From: G958295645 sp965242735
Lineage (GTDB): Bacteria > Gemmatimonadota > Gemmatimonadetes > Longimicrobiales > Gaopeijiaceae
Length of the DNA stretch: 64,000 nucleotides
Reading direction: 5' to 3'
NCBI GenBank assembly: GCA_965242735.1
Contig: OZ251497.1
Location: 2,666,001-2,730,000, forward strand
Part shown: positions 1 through 8,520 of the stretch, piece by piece
Layout of the letters: every line of letters begins with the position of its first letter
How positions within the stretch are numbered: the first letter of the stretch is position 1
The notes under the pieces: generated by a model
What the model was told of the DNA's origin: nothing
Seen by the model: the letters and a program-made list of their open reading frames with translations, nothing else
The model's database searches: none
Made by a program: the position numbers and the translations under genes

Positions 1-1509
1 AGCGTCGTAGCTCGCCGTGCGCGGAATCTGGAAGCCGCCGTACGCCGTCAGCAGCGTCGGGTTGCCGCCGTCGTGGGCGACGCCTTCCTTGTGCACGACG
101 AAGAAGGGTACCTCGGCGCCGTCGGCCGACGCGGCGTGATGCTGTTCCACGACCAGTCCCTCGGCGTCGAACATGGCGGGCAGCTGCTGGACCATCCGAA
201 CGGAGCCGTCTTCTTCGGCCATGTACAAGGTCGTGGGCTGCGTGAATCCGCTGTACGTGAAGAAGAAGCGGTTGGAGCGTTCGTCGGTCGCCGCCACGCG
301 CACGGAACCCATCGGCGGCGCGGGAAGCCTCTCGCCCGACCATTCTCCGTCTCTCCACGCATAGCGCCAGAGCTCGCCTTGCACGTTGTCCAGAAGGCCG
401 ACGAGCAGGTGATCCTTCGTCGCCGAGACCGACTGCACGACGCGCTTGCCTCCGGACTCGGCGACGACCTGGAAGTCGCGCTCCCCGGCCAGGAAGCCGT
501 GCACGTCGGCGGCGACGACGGTGGCGGGCGCGAAGGTCCGGCCGCCGACGGTCCATTCGGACACCGTGCGCACGACCAAGTGGCCGCCGGCGATCAAGGT
601 GGTGGCGTCCGGCGGCGTGTCGATGCGCACAAGCTCGCCGTTCATCACCAAGTGGGTCGTGCGCTCGAAGATCGTGTGCAGGTGCGTGACGGCGCCGTAG
701 GTGGTTCCGCCGATCTCCCTGCTGTCCACGAAGACCGCCATGTCGGCGTCGGCGGCCTCGAAGATCACGGGCGCGTCCGCGAGCGGCGTGCCGCGCTTCC
801 AGAGCCGGGCCTGTCTCGGGTAGCCCGACTCGGTCAGCGTGCCGGGACCGAAGTCGGTCGCGACCACGACGGTCTCCGCGTCCACGAACGACGCGCCGCC
901 CTTGGCTTCCGGCAGAAAGAACCCGCCCTCCGCGAAGGCCAGGGCCTGCATGTCGAACTCCCGCGTCTCGACGGCGTCCGCGCCGCCCCTCGAGAGGGCG
1001 GCCAAGCACCGGCGATGCTCGGGCGCCAAGCACGACATGCCGCGATAGGCCCAAGGCACGCCTTCTTCCTCGGCGAGCGCGTCGATGTCCAGCACAGTCT
1101 CCCACGCCGGGTCGCCCGACAAGTACGACTCCCACGACGTCCGCCTGTAGACGCCCCGTGGGCGGCTCGCGTCCGTCCAATAGTTGTAGACGTGCTCGCC
1201 CTCGACGCTCGGATAGACGATTCGATCCGAAGCCGTCAGCACCGACAGCACCGCCGCTTCCAGCTCGCCGAAGACCGGGAGCGCCTCGAATTCTTGCAGC
1301 GTCGCGTCGGTGCGCTCGACGGCCCACGCCAGGGCGCGCTCGCCTTCGACCTCTTCGAGCCAGATGTAGGGATCGTCCTGTTGGGCGGACTGGGGGCCGA
1401 TGACCGGTCGGGCAACCTCGACTTCGGCGGCGGCCGGAAGCGCGACCGCCAGCCAAGCGGCAGAGAGGGTCAGGTTGGTGCAGAGCTTGGTGATGCGCGT
1501 GGGCGCCAT
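1..1509 (-). CDS. Prolyl oligopeptidase family serine peptidase (S9A), C-terminus cut off by window edge
   Basis: The frame is open for 503 codons from ATG at 1509 to base 1, so the protein is incomplete. Start choice: GGAGG lies 5 nt before the ATG. An N-terminal signal peptide (hydrophobic about residues 10-28) is followed by the family hallmark DPYIWLEEVEGE near residue 43, then a beta-propeller with repeated strands. The last visible stretch (FFVVHKEG, TLLTAYGG) is the entry to the alpha/beta-hydrolase domain; the catalytic Ser/Asp/His lie outside the window. S9A enzymes cleave short peptides after proline; the signal peptide suggests a periplasmic or secreted enzyme. Family assignment is firm, substrate is not. 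It is the last gene of a minus-strand run but is separated from the peptide gene upstream by about 350 bp. Confidence 0.93.
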   Translation of the reverse strand, partial: MAPTRITKLCTNLTLSAAWLAVALPAAAEVEVARPVIGPQSAQQDDPYIWLEEVEGERALAWAVERTDATLQEFEALPVFGELEAAVLSVLTASDRIVYPSVEGEHVYNYWTDASRPRGVYRRTSWESYLSGDPAWETVLDIDALAEEEGVPWAYRGMSCLAPEHRRCLAALSRGGADAVETREFDMQALAFAEGGFFLPEAKGGASFVDAETVVVATDFGPGTLTESGYPRQARLWKRGTPLADAPVIFEAADADMAVFVDSREIGGTTYGAVTHLHTIFERTTHLVMNGELVRIDTPPDATTLIAGGHLVVRTVSEWTVGGRTFAPATVVAADVHGFLAGERDFQVVAESGGKRVVQSVSATKDHLLVGLLDNVQGELWRYAWRDGEWSGERLPAPPMGSVRVAATDERSNRFFFTYSGFTQPTTLYMAEEDGSVRMVQQLPAMFDAEGLVVEQHHAASADGAEVPFFVVHKEGVAHDGGNPTLLTAYGGFQIPRTASYDA

Positions 1510-1654
1510 GATGCCTCCATTGCGTTGGGACGACTGCTTGGAACCGGACGGCGAGCCTGCATGGTGTGCGCACCGCCTGGCCAACATAAGGCGGACGCGA
1601 CCGCTGCGCATTGGAGGGGCCTGCGGGTTGAGTAGAGGAGTGGCTAGTCGAGCC

Positions 1655-1757
1655 ATGACGAAGGCGGCGGCCCCAAAGACCAAGCCCGCGACCGTCGCCC
1701 GCAAGCTGGGCAACCTCCAAGCCGCGAGCCGCAGGCCCGGCGGGGACGGGGATGGCC
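1655..1757 (-). pseudogene. Relic of the membrane-protein gene of 7473-8321
   Basis: This stretch aligns by eye, same orientation, with about 8010-8133 inside the minus-strand membrane-protein gene. It shares CATGACGAAGGCGGCGGCCC and several further blocks ending in GGGGATGG. The frame is not kept and no start or full domain is present. It abuts a relic of a thioredoxin gene, so the segment is a mosaic of two cassette genes from the 7-12 kb region. Confidence 0.65.
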
Positions 1758-1885
1758 CCAGGGACGTGTCTGCATGTTCGGTGCAGCACCACTCCCGCCG
1801 GGTCACCTAGGCGGTAGCCCGCCTAGCCGCTAATGGCCGCCGTCTCGACGAACTTCTGGCCACATCACCTACGTTCCCCCGCTAG
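1758..1885 (+). pseudogene. Relic of the thioredoxin-lipoprotein 3' end (compare 11911-12090)
   Basis: Two blocks match the end of the 11556-12089 gene: GCATGTTCGGTGCAGC near 1774 (copy near 11923) and GCCGCCGTCTCGACGA near 1836 (copy near 12039), the latter continuing into CTGGCCACATCA. About 80 bp between the blocks are missing compared with the intact gene. The end of the relic overlaps the 3' end of the minus-strand Cys-rich peptide gene at 1865. It shows that the cassette once extended or was copied here. Confidence 0.65.
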
Positions 1886-2134
1886 CATAAGGCACCGCGT
1901 CTGGGAGCAGTACTCGAACGTGCAACTTGCAACGCCATTGTTCTCAACGGGCCGACAAGAATCCCCCTCGTTGGGCTTGTCGGCACACTCGCAACACGTC
2001 GCATGGTTCGGGCCCACACTGAATTCGCAGGCGGCAAACGCGCTAGGAGGAGCGGGACGAGCAGCCAAGAGCACCACGGCGGTTGCGACGAACATGGCCG
2101 GTCCGAGCCAGTTGATCAGTTTCTTCCATTTCAT
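1865..2134 (-). CDS. Small secreted Cys-rich peptide (89 aa), locus A
   Basis: I do not recognise a family. The product has a basic start (MKWKK), a hydrophobic stretch at about residues 7-34 ending near SAFAA, and a mature part with eight Cys in a CC-EC-type pattern followed by spaced single Cys. That is what an exported disulfide-rich peptide looks like. It starts 18 nt after the stop of the thioredoxin-propeller gene, behind a purine-rich AAGGAAG, so it is very likely the last gene of a three-gene operon. Analogous small Cys-rich peptides sit at 8329, 10167 and 12421, each near thioredoxin-fold proteins. Function is inferred only from this pattern: substrate or product of the neighbouring redox proteins. 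A toxin-like, signalling or structural peptide is possible. Confidence 0.7.
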   Translation of the reverse strand: MKWKKLINWLGPAMFVATAVVLLAARPAPPSAFAACEFSVGPNHATCCECADKPNEGDSCRPVENNGVASCTFEYCSQTRCLMLAGERR

Positions 2135-2152
2135 CCTTTTTTCTTCCTTTCC

Positions 2153-3787
2153 CTATTGGAGTTGATGCAGCTCGTACATGACGATGTACGGCGTGTCCAA
2201 GCGATCTTTGCCGACGCCCCAGACGCGGTTTCCGCGCGCCGTCTCGAAGGACACGCCGGGGGGAGGGTGCACACGAAACTCGACGCGGCCGTCGGGATCC
2301 ACGACGTGCCAATCGCCGCCCTCTCCTTCGGCCATGGTCGCACGCAGCCAGACTCGGGCGTCCTGTGCAGAAAACATGTCGTCGACGGGCGAGTAGTGGT
2401 CGGGAAGCAACAGCCCCTCGACGACCGCGGCGCGAAGGTCGCTCGGAACGCCGGCGAAGTGCTCCCGGTGAAATTCCCACATGTCTCTGACGTTCTCGAC
2501 GCCCTCGTCGATGAATCGTTCTCGCGCTTCTGCCGAAAGCTCGCGGACGGGAAAACGCAGGACGTGTTCGTGCGAAACCTCTCCTTCGAGGCTGAAGCGG
2601 CGCAACACGACTTCGCCGGGCCTGTCCGTCGTCCAGCTGGCCGTCGCCACGCCCTGGCCGCCGGCGATCGTCGAATGGAGCGGCGACATCTTGACGGGCG
2701 CCCAGCGGGACTTCGCCACGCGTCGCACGTACATTCCGCTCGGACTGAGCACGAACGCCACCGTATCGCGTTGGCCTGTTGCCGTACGCTCTCCCACCAT
2801 CAACGGCACGTTCCATCGCTGGTAGGTGTCTTCGTCGACAACGGGTTCCGGCGCCATGTACAGCGCCCGCCCGCCGGCGAGCGGCGTCGTCCATCCGTCC
2901 CCGAAGCCATATGTTCTCTGCCGCCCAGGATAAGGGGGAACGACGGGCTCGGTCTTCAGATGCGCGCCCTCGACATCGAAGAACGACGTGCGTTCTCCGC
3001 CCAACAGCCACAACGTGTCGTCCGCAAAGCCCATCGCGTCGATGTAGGGGAATTCGCCGGGGCCGTCGCCGCGCCGCGCGACGTACCGAACGAAGTTGCC
3101 GTCTTCGTCAAGCAGGCGCACGCGCGGGTCGTCGCCCCCCCTCGGCAACACGTAGAGCTGGCCGCTCGCGTCCAGCTTGAGGGCGGGCGAGCGAACGAAG
3201 GCGGCCCAGTCGGGCACGTCCACACCGTCCCCGTGCCGAAGGACCTCTCGGACCCGCCTGACCGGGGCATCAGGGGCCTGGCGCAACCATTCGCCCTTGG
3301 GCGCTCCAGCGTGAATGTCGATGGGACCCGTCTCGTCGACTTCCAGGTAGATGGGCGTGATTCCACGAGGAAGGTGTCGAAGCGAAGTTGCCGCGGCACC
3401 TACCGGAACTGTTGCAAGATCAACACCCAAGTCGCGCAACCATTCCTGAAGCCGACCTGCCGCGTCGACGTAGGAAGCGACGACCACCGGCGCAATCGCA
3501 CCGCGGCTCAACGCCACGACAGCTTCCGCAGAAGGTCTGCATTGAGTGTCCACGATCATGTACACCGCGCCGTTGGGATACCGACCCAAGGCCAGCGAGT
3601 CCGCAGCGAACTCAGAGCGGATCGCTCGCAACGCCGCATTCCGATACGCCGATTCGACAGCATCGAGCGCACGGTGCTCACGGGCCAGATCCAGGGCGTT
3701 CGTGGCATGATGCCGAAGCCGCACCGTCTGAATCGCGGCCACCGACAAGGCGACTGTCGCGGCGACCATCCAGGCCCAAGTCCTCAT
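2153..3787 (-). CDS. Thioredoxin-like domain fused to six-bladed beta-propeller (544 aa), locus A
   Basis: ATG at 3787 is chosen over upstream in-frame starts because a hydrophobic N-terminus (residues 4-20) follows directly and GAGG sits 8 nt upstream. Residues about 70-180 look like a thioredoxin fold with a single active-site Cys83 in CRPS (CxxS rather than CxxC). Residues about 200-540 carry six-bladed-propeller signatures such as GDGPGEFPYIDAMGF. The protein should be membrane-anchored or secreted, facing the periplasm. It lies 10 nt after the upstream propeller lipoprotein gene and 18 nt before the Cys-rich peptide gene. A mixed-disulfide or scaffold role toward the peptide is inference. 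The propeller assignment is good; the thioredoxin part rests on motif and spacing only. Confidence 0.75.
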   Translation of the reverse strand: MRTWAWMVAATVALSVAAIQTVRLRHHATNALDLAREHRALDAVESAYRNAALRAIRSEFAADSLALGRYPNGAVYMIVDTQCRPSAEAVVALSRGAIAPVVVASYVDAAGRLQEWLRDLGVDLATVPVGAAATSLRHLPRGITPIYLEVDETGPIDIHAGAPKGEWLRQAPDAPVRRVREVLRHGDGVDVPDWAAFVRSPALKLDASGQLYVLPRGGDDPRVRLLDEDGNFVRYVARRGDGPGEFPYIDAMGFADDTLWLLGGERTSFFDVEGAHLKTEPVVPPYPGRQRTYGFGDGWTTPLAGGRALYMAPEPVVDEDTYQRWNVPLMVGERTATGQRDTVAFVLSPSGMYVRRVAKSRWAPVKMSPLHSTIAGGQGVATASWTTDRPGEVVLRRFSLEGEVSHEHVLRFPVRELSAEARERFIDEGVENVRDMWEFHREHFAGVPSDLRAAVVEGLLLPDHYSPVDDMFSAQDARVWLRATMAEGEGGDWHVVDPDGRVEFRVHPPPGVSFETARGNRVWGVGKDRLDTPYIVMYELHQLQ

Positions 3788-3797
3788 CGCACCATCC

Positions 3798-4916
3798 TCA
3801 CTCCACTCCACGGTTCGTCGCCGGGCGCACCAGCGGTTGTCGAAGCACACGCAACGCGGCCGAATCCCGAACGAGGGCGTAGGCCCGGTCCGCGCTATCG
3901 AGTCCGATCTCCCTGGACAGGGCGAACAAAGAAGCGGAACCAAGGTCGAACCGTGCAATCAATTCGCCGGTGAACGACAACCAGTCCAGCACCCCTTCGG
4001 TTTTCGTTTCGCCGCCCGGCTCCCTGCCAAGAACCATCCGGTGAGCCAGGCCCGCATCCTCGCCGCAGGCCACGGCGAACCGGCCCGGCATAGGCATGAG
4101 CAGACCGTCGTCGTCTCGATACATGTACGTCGCCCTCGGCACGATGCTCCGCCAAGCGACGGTCGAATCGTCGGGTGCCGCCATGAAGACGTCGTGCGCC
4201 CAGCGGTTCACCGCTAGGAACCGGGCAGGGGCCGTACCCGGCGACTGCTGCACGCACATATCGACGCCGAATGAGAACCGGAGATCAGACCGCAACGCGA
4301 CGGCCGGGCTGGCGAGGAATGCTGCCTTGGGCGCGCCATTCGAGTCCATCCATTGAACCAGCCGCTCGTCCCCGGATGCATGGAAGTAGGAGATCGTCGC
4401 CAGGACCGAAGCGCCGGCAAGGGGAAACGCGGCCGTGACCGTTCCGCCCTGCGCAGGTGCCTTGACCGGAATGCGGCCCGAGTACGCCCCGGAGCGGCGG
4501 AACAACCGCACCTCCCGAGAACTCATGTCGAAGACGCCAATGAGGTCCCGGGCCACCCAAAAGAGGTCGTCGATCCCTCTCCCGGTGTCGCCGCAAGCGT
4601 CGATTCGTCCCTCCCCTCTCCCCGTCTCGCCGTCGAGAAGGACGATGGAGCACGAGCGCGGCACGCCAATCGCTACGGTTCCGTCGGCGGCCGCCGCGAG
4701 TTCCGTGCTGTGGTAGAGCGGCGAGCTCGGCGCGTACGAGGCGACCGTCTCGACGGGAGGCAAAGGCAGACCACCATCACCAGCACCGATGGCCGTGACG
4801 ACGTCGAAGGGCGCGGGGTCCATTGCGACGTCGGCGGTGGCTACGCCGGTCTCGTCTGCAGGCGCGCATCCCATGAGGACCAATATCGCCAAGACGGACG
4901 GAAACCGGTTGATCAC
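3798..4916 (-). CDS. Six-bladed beta-propeller lipoprotein (372 aa), locus A
   Basis: GTG at 4916 is preferred: AAGGAG lies 7 nt upstream and the product then begins with a short basic end, a hydrophobic stretch and a lipobox LMGC (Cys at about residue 17). The rest is strand-rich with repeated GxxxR.FRRSG.Y-like blades and no enzyme motif I recognise, resembling the TolB-like/6-bladed propellers common in Gemmatimonadota and Bacteroidota. Several internal Cys residues are present. First gene of the locus A operon (10 nt to the next gene). It is probably outer-membrane anchored and a binding or scaffolding partner of the following thioredoxin-propeller and peptide. Confidence 0.75.
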   Translation of the reverse strand: MINRFPSVLAILVLMGCAPADETGVATADVAMDPAPFDVVTAIGAGDGGLPLPPVETVASYAPSSPLYHSTELAAAADGTVAIGVPRSCSIVLLDGETGRGEGRIDACGDTGRGIDDLFWVARDLIGVFDMSSREVRLFRRSGAYSGRIPVKAPAQGGTVTAAFPLAGASVLATISYFHASGDERLVQWMDSNGAPKAAFLASPAVALRSDLRFSFGVDMCVQQSPGTAPARFLAVNRWAHDVFMAAPDDSTVAWRSIVPRATYMYRDDDGLLMPMPGRFAVACGEDAGLAHRMVLGREPGGETKTEGVLDWLSFTGELIARFDLGSASLFALSREIGLDSADRAYALVRDSAALRVLRQPLVRPATNRGVE

Positions 4917-5447
4917 GGTGGGGCTCCTTGGGCGTTCTTCAATTCGTCGACCGCTTCGCGAGTTCCAGATGAGAGTAGCCCAACGACCGCTTCTCGCGCA
5001 AGGGCGTGGCGATTGACTCCGGAGGCACCTGCGCTGCCGGGCCACCAAGGCTGGAGTTTCGGGCGAACCCCGCATGTGCGCGATGCCCAACCGGAAATAG
5101 CGTCAGAGCCGGTTGTCGACACGAGAACTGGCGGAGGCGCCACGGCCTCTTGGGCTCGGAACAGTCCCGCCTGGGAATGTCACCGCCGCGCCTAGCTTGG
5201 CGGAGGCCGGGCACCGGGTCCGCCGTCCCCTTGCGGCGCCGGGCGAGGCAGGCCTCGTCCCCCCGCGCTTAAGCCGCCCCAAAATCCGCTTCCCGTCCCC
5301 CCATTGACAACGCGCCCGGCCGGTGCGTTCTTCTCGCCCGCTTTGCGCCGGCCGGTTCGCGCGATGCGGTGACGGACGCGGGTCTCGAGCATCCTCTTCA
5401 GCCTGCCGAAGGCTGTCCCACGCACCACTTCGAACGAGGGGGATATT
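4917..5447. other. Intergenic region between divergent genes
   Basis: About 530 bp between the locus A operon (minus) and the EamA transporter gene (plus). No coding frame with sensible composition was found. TTGACA at 5304-5309 could be a -35 box for the transporter gene, but no convincing -10 follows at 17 nt. The 29-bp motif seen at loci B and C is absent here. Confidence 0.5.
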
Positions 5448-6473
5448 GTGTTCATCCGACTCCCACGGCTGGCCCGCGCGGGTGCGCCGGGGACCCGCGT
5501 TCGCGGGTTCGTTCCCCGGTTTCCTGCGCGGTTTCGCCCACGCTGGCGCAGCGGACGCACGGAGTTGGCCATGGAGGCCGGCTTGGTGCTGGTCGCGGTC
5601 ATCTGGGGCCTCAACTTCTCGGTGATGAAGATCGGGCTGCGCGAGATCGCGCCGATGGCCTTCAACGCGCTGAGGTTCCCGCTCGCGGCCGTCGCGGCGG
5701 CGCTGATGCTGCGCGCCCAAGGACGGACGATGCTGCCTCGTCCGAGAGACTGGCGCGTCGTGGCGCCGCTGGGCGTCCTGGGCCACGTCCTCTATCAGGC
5801 GTGCTTCGTGTCGGCGCTGGACATGACCCTGGCGGGCAACGCCGCCCTGGTGCTGGCGACGGCGCCGCTCTGGGTCGTGCTCCTGTCGGCGCTGCTGCGC
5901 TACGAGAAGGCGAACCCGATGGTCCTGGCGGGCGGCGGGGCGACCCTCGCCGGCATGACGCTGGTGATCGTCGGCGGGCCTGCGGCGCTCGGCTTCAGCC
6001 TCGAGGGGGACCTGCTGATGGTCGTTTCGGCCATTCTCTGGGCGCTGTACCTGGTGCTGAGCCGCCCCGCGACGCAACGCCACGGAGCGCTGGAGATGAC
6101 GGCATGGACGCTCTGGGCCGGCACGCCGCTCATCGTCCTCATGGGCGCCCGGGACTTGGCGCGCATGGACTGGGGAGCCGTGTCGCTCGCCGCGTGGGCG
6201 TCCGTCGCGTATGCCAGCGTGTTCACCATCGCGGTCGCCTATTTCCTCTGGTACCGCGCCGTCGCTCTCATCGGCCAGAGCCGCGCCGCCGTCTACGTCA
6301 ACCTGGTGCCGGTGGTGGCGCTGGCGTCGGCCTGGATCTGGCTGGGCGAGACGCCTGCGCTCGTGCAGGTGGCGGGAGCCGCCGTCATTCTGTCGGGCTT
6401 GCTGATCTCGCGGCGGCGGCCGCGGCCGAAATTGGGGAGGCCGGGCGCAGCGAAGGAGCCCGCCGGCGCCTGA
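5448..6473 (+). CDS. EamA-family (DMT superfamily) transporter
   Basis: Two EamA repeats with about ten membrane helices. The first begins at EAGLVLVAVIWGLNFSVMK with the family's WG.N/F motif; the second begins near LLMVVSAILWALYLVLSR. The GTG at 5448 has a strong GAGGGGG Shine-Dalgarno 5 nt upstream but adds a 41-residue Arg-rich lead. ATG at 5571 (GGAG 8 nt upstream) starts right at the first helix and is the more usual family start. Members export or import metabolites (amino acids, nucleotide sugars and others); substrate cannot be read from sequence. It stands alone and converges on the anti-sigma gene. Confidence 0.92.
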   Translation: MFIRLPRLARAGAPGTRVRGFVPRFPARFRPRWRSGRTELAMEAGLVLVAVIWGLNFSVMKIGLREIAPMAFNALRFPLAAVAAALMLRAQGRTMLPRPRDWRVVAPLGVLGHVLYQACFVSALDMTLAGNAALVLATAPLWVVLLSALLRYEKANPMVLAGGGATLAGMTLVIVGGPAALGFSLEGDLLMVVSAILWALYLVLSRPATQRHGALEMTAWTLWAGTPLIVLMGARDLARMDWGAVSLAAWASVAYASVFTIAVAYFLWYRAVALIGQSRAAVYVNLVPVVALASAWIWLGETPALVQVAGAAVILSGLLISRRRPRPKLGRPGAAKEPAGA

Positions 6474-6548
6474 CGGAGGGGAGGCCAAGACGTGCACGCA
6501 GTGCGCCGGACGCCCTTCGCCCCGCTTGGCCCCCGCGCGCTCCGGCGG

Positions 6549-6938
6549 CTACTGCACCTCCACCGTGCGGTGCTCCCGCCAAGCGGCCGCCACCGCCGCC
6601 AATGTCGAAGCCACCGCCAGCGGCAACGCCGTCCCGTCCGTTCCCAGCCGGCCGGCGACCGCGGCCGCCGTCACCACGGTCAGCCCGCCGAGCAGGGCCG
6701 CCCAGGCGAGCTCCCAAGGTCGTGTCCGGACGCCCTTCGCCCGGCGATCCGCAATCCCGGCCATGGCTCGCTCGGCCAAGTAGCGGGGCACGGGGGTGTT
6801 GCGCATGTCCTCGGCCTCGGCGAGCACGCGCAGCACGAGACCGCATTCGCCGCACTGCGCCGCGTGGCCGGAGAGCCCCGGGACCGCGTCGAGGTCGTGG
6901 GCGTGGTCGACGACTTCGTCCAGGCGCGGACAGCTCAC
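6549..6938 (-). CDS. Zinc-finger anti-sigma factor-like membrane protein (129 aa)
   Basis: GTG at 6938 overlaps the sigma factor stop (GTGA), showing translational coupling. The short N-terminal domain contains HAAQCGEC at about residues 30-37, the HxxxCxxC zinc motif of anti-sigma factors. Two hydrophobic helices follow (about residues 75-95 and 100-118). It should hold the ECF sigma factor encoded just upstream at the membrane until a signal arrives. The C-terminal part beyond the membrane is almost absent, so sensing would involve the membrane segments or the co-transcribed membrane protein at 7473-8321. Confidence 0.82.
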   Translation of the reverse strand: MSCPRLDEVVDHAHDLDAVPGLSGHAAQCGECGLVLRVLAEAEDMRNTPVPRYLAERAMAGIADRRAKGVRTRPWELAWAALLGGLTVVTAAAVAGRLGTDGTALPLAVASTLAAVAAAWREHRTVEVQ

Positions 6939-7486
6939 GGCTTGAACTCCTCCAACCGGCTCGCCAAGCGCCGGGCGGCGTGACGGACGTTGGACCTCAC
7001 GGTGGACGCCTGCGTGCCCAGAATCTCCGCGGCCTCCTGCGCCGAATGTTCCTCCAGGTGGACCAGATGGAACGCCTCCCGCTGCGCCCTGGGCAATCGC
7101 TCGAGCTCTTCCAGCACGCGCTCGCGAAATTGGCGCTTCTCCGCACGGGCCAAGAGATCTTCCTCGTCCGCCGCGGGCTCCGCGTCGGGCGGCATGTCCT
7201 CGAGGCCGGTCGTTCGCTCGGCTTCCCGCCGCTGCGCGCGAAGCGCCGACAGACAGACGTTGCGAGCGATGCGCCCGGCCCACGCCGTGAAGCTGCGGCC
7301 CCGGCGAAGCGTCCGGCGCTTCTCCCAGATCGCCAACCACGTCTCCTGGTAGCGGTCCTCGGCCCAGGGGGCGTCTTGGCCAAACGAGAGCGCGATCGAC
7401 ATCAGATACCCTTGGCACCTGTCGTGCAAGTCGCGATAGAAGGCCGTGTCGCCAGCGCGAAACCGTCGCAGGTCAAAGCCGTCCAT
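6935..7486 (-). CDS. ECF-type RNA polymerase sigma factor (183 aa)
   Basis: Region 2 is visible at about residues 15-85 (DLHDRCQGYLMSIALSF, then WAEDRYQETWLAIW and FTAWAGRIARNVCLSALR). Region 4 at about residues 125-175 reads RLPRAQREAFHLVHLEEHSAQEAAEILGT followed by the recognition helix ASTVRSNVRHAARRL. Size is normal for the ECF group. ATG at 7486 is adjacent to GGAGG with no spacer, which is odd; initiation may depend on coupling with the upstream gene, whose stop (7473) lies inside this gene. The following anti-sigma gene overlaps by 4 nt. Part of locus B, which also has an ECF sigma gene at its head. Confidence 0.9.
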   Translation of the reverse strand: MDGFDLRRFRAGDTAFYRDLHDRCQGYLMSIALSFGQDAPWAEDRYQETWLAIWEKRRTLRRGRSFTAWAGRIARNVCLSALRAQRREAERTTGLEDMPPDAEPAADEEDLLARAEKRQFRERVLEELERLPRAQREAFHLVHLEEHSAQEAAEILGTQASTVRSNVRHAARRLASRLEEFKP

Positions 7487-8321
7487 CCTCCAAAGGATAC
7501 CGCTTGCCCTCCCTCTCTGCCAACGGCCCCGCGACAGCTTGCCGGCGGCCCGCCGCCAACAGAACGAGCATGAGCAGCGTGCCGGCCGGCACCGAGACCG
7601 GCGTCCACGCGGCGACGACGCCGGAGACGTTCTCCCAGTCTCGATCCGGCCCCTGCGCAACCCAGACGGCCATCGTCAGCGCCAGCGTCGCCGTCAAGGC
7701 GGCGGACCACCGCGTCAGGCGCCGAGCGCGGCTCCTCATGCCGAGCGTCGCCTTGCCCAAGAGCAAGCCCACGAAGGTGTGAAGCAGCGCCACGGCCGCT
7801 GCGACGAACGGGTAGTGGAAGGCGACTTCCAGCCGGCTCGGATACGCTCTGTCGGGATGCGCGACGGACAGGCTGTACTCGGCGGGCGGATTCGCGCGAA
7901 CGTACTCCAGGTTGCGCAGGATCCCGCCGGGCGTCTGGATGCCGAACATCCCGATGTCGGCCCCGTACCGGCTCCCGTGGACGAACCCCGCGTACTCGAG
8001 CAGGGGCGTGACCAAGCCCGCCATGACGAAGGCGGCGGCCCCTAGGACCAGACCAGCGACCGTCGCCGCGCGAATTCGGCGACCTCGGCAGGCCGCGAGT
8101 CGCAGGCCGGCCGCCACGGCGGCGAAGGGGATGGTCCTCGCGACGTCCTGCGAGACAAGCTCGAGCCAGAACCACGTCGCCCCGGGGCCGGGCGCAGCGC
8201 CGGCGAAGCGCTGAATCAGCAACAAGCCCGCCGCGGCAACGGCAGTCCACGCCAACGCGGACTTCAGGGCGCCGAACGGACCGTCCCCGGAGCCAGGGGA
8301 CTCCCGGGCTCCTCCGTTCAC
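7473..8321 (-). CDS. Multi-pass membrane protein of unknown function (282 aa), locus B
   Basis: About six hydrophobic helices at roughly residues 20-42, 50-75, 85-115, 168-190, 205-225 and 240-262. A larger loop between helices 3 and 4 carries YGADIGMFGIQTPGGILRN. I do not recognise a family; a loose likeness to LptF/LptG-type permeases is too weak to use. GTG at 8321 lies 7 nt after the Cys-rich peptide stop, and the gene's 3' end overlaps the sigma factor start by 14 nt. Position suggests a role in exporting or sensing the peptide, or signalling to the sigma/anti-sigma pair. A degraded fragment of this gene is present at 1655-1757. Confidence 0.65.
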   Translation of the reverse strand: MNGGARESPGSGDGPFGALKSALAWTAVAAAGLLLIQRFAGAAPGPGATWFWLELVSQDVARTIPFAAVAAGLRLAACRGRRIRAATVAGLVLGAAAFVMAGLVTPLLEYAGFVHGSRYGADIGMFGIQTPGGILRNLEYVRANPPAEYSLSVAHPDRAYPSRLEVAFHYPFVAAAVALLHTFVGLLLGKATLGMRSRARRLTRWSAALTATLALTMAVWVAQGPDRDWENVSGVVAAWTPVSVPAGTLLMLVLLAAGRRQAVAGPLAEREGKRYPLEDGRL

Positions 8322-8328
8322 CTGACGC

Positions 8329-8520
8329 CTACGGCTCGCATCCGCGGCAACCGGCTTCGAAGAGGCAGCAGTCGCGGCAACAATACACCTCCGGTCCGTT
8401 GCCCTTGCAGCAATCCCCGAACCAAGACATGGGCGCCGCGCGCGGTCCTGCCGACGCGAGAACCGCGGTGGCCAGCGTCACGTTCAGGGCGATCAGTCCA
8501 GCGATCAAGATTCTACGCAT
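8329..8520 (-). CDS. Small secreted Cys-rich peptide (63 aa), locus B
   Basis: ATG at 8520 has AGGAGG 5 nt upstream. The product has a signal peptide (MRR then hydrophobic to about residue 24, ending LASAG) and a mature part of about 39 residues with eight Cys: CC, CC, CC and two single Cys at the end. No known family recognised. Its start lies inside the end of the thioredoxin-like gene (overlap 8 nt) and the membrane-protein gene follows 7 nt later, so it is embedded in an operon. Eight closely spaced Cys imply disulfides or metal binding. Same design as the peptides at 1865, 10167 and 12421, with little sequence similarity to them. Confidence 0.75.
   Translation of the reverse strand: MRRILIAGLIALNVTLATAVLASAGPRAAPMSWFGDCCKGNGPEVYCCRDCCLFEAGCRGCEP

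Noticed and set aside
73..1635. Long open frame on the plus strand over the first gene
   Set aside because: It is Arg/Gly/His-rich with no recognisable motif and mirrors the minus-strand prolyl oligopeptidase. In this GC-rich DNA, antisense frames are often open by chance.
5304..5332. Sigma-70 promoter for the EamA gene
   Set aside because: TTGACA is present but no acceptable -10 hexamer lies 16-18 nt downstream, so it is only mentioned, not called.
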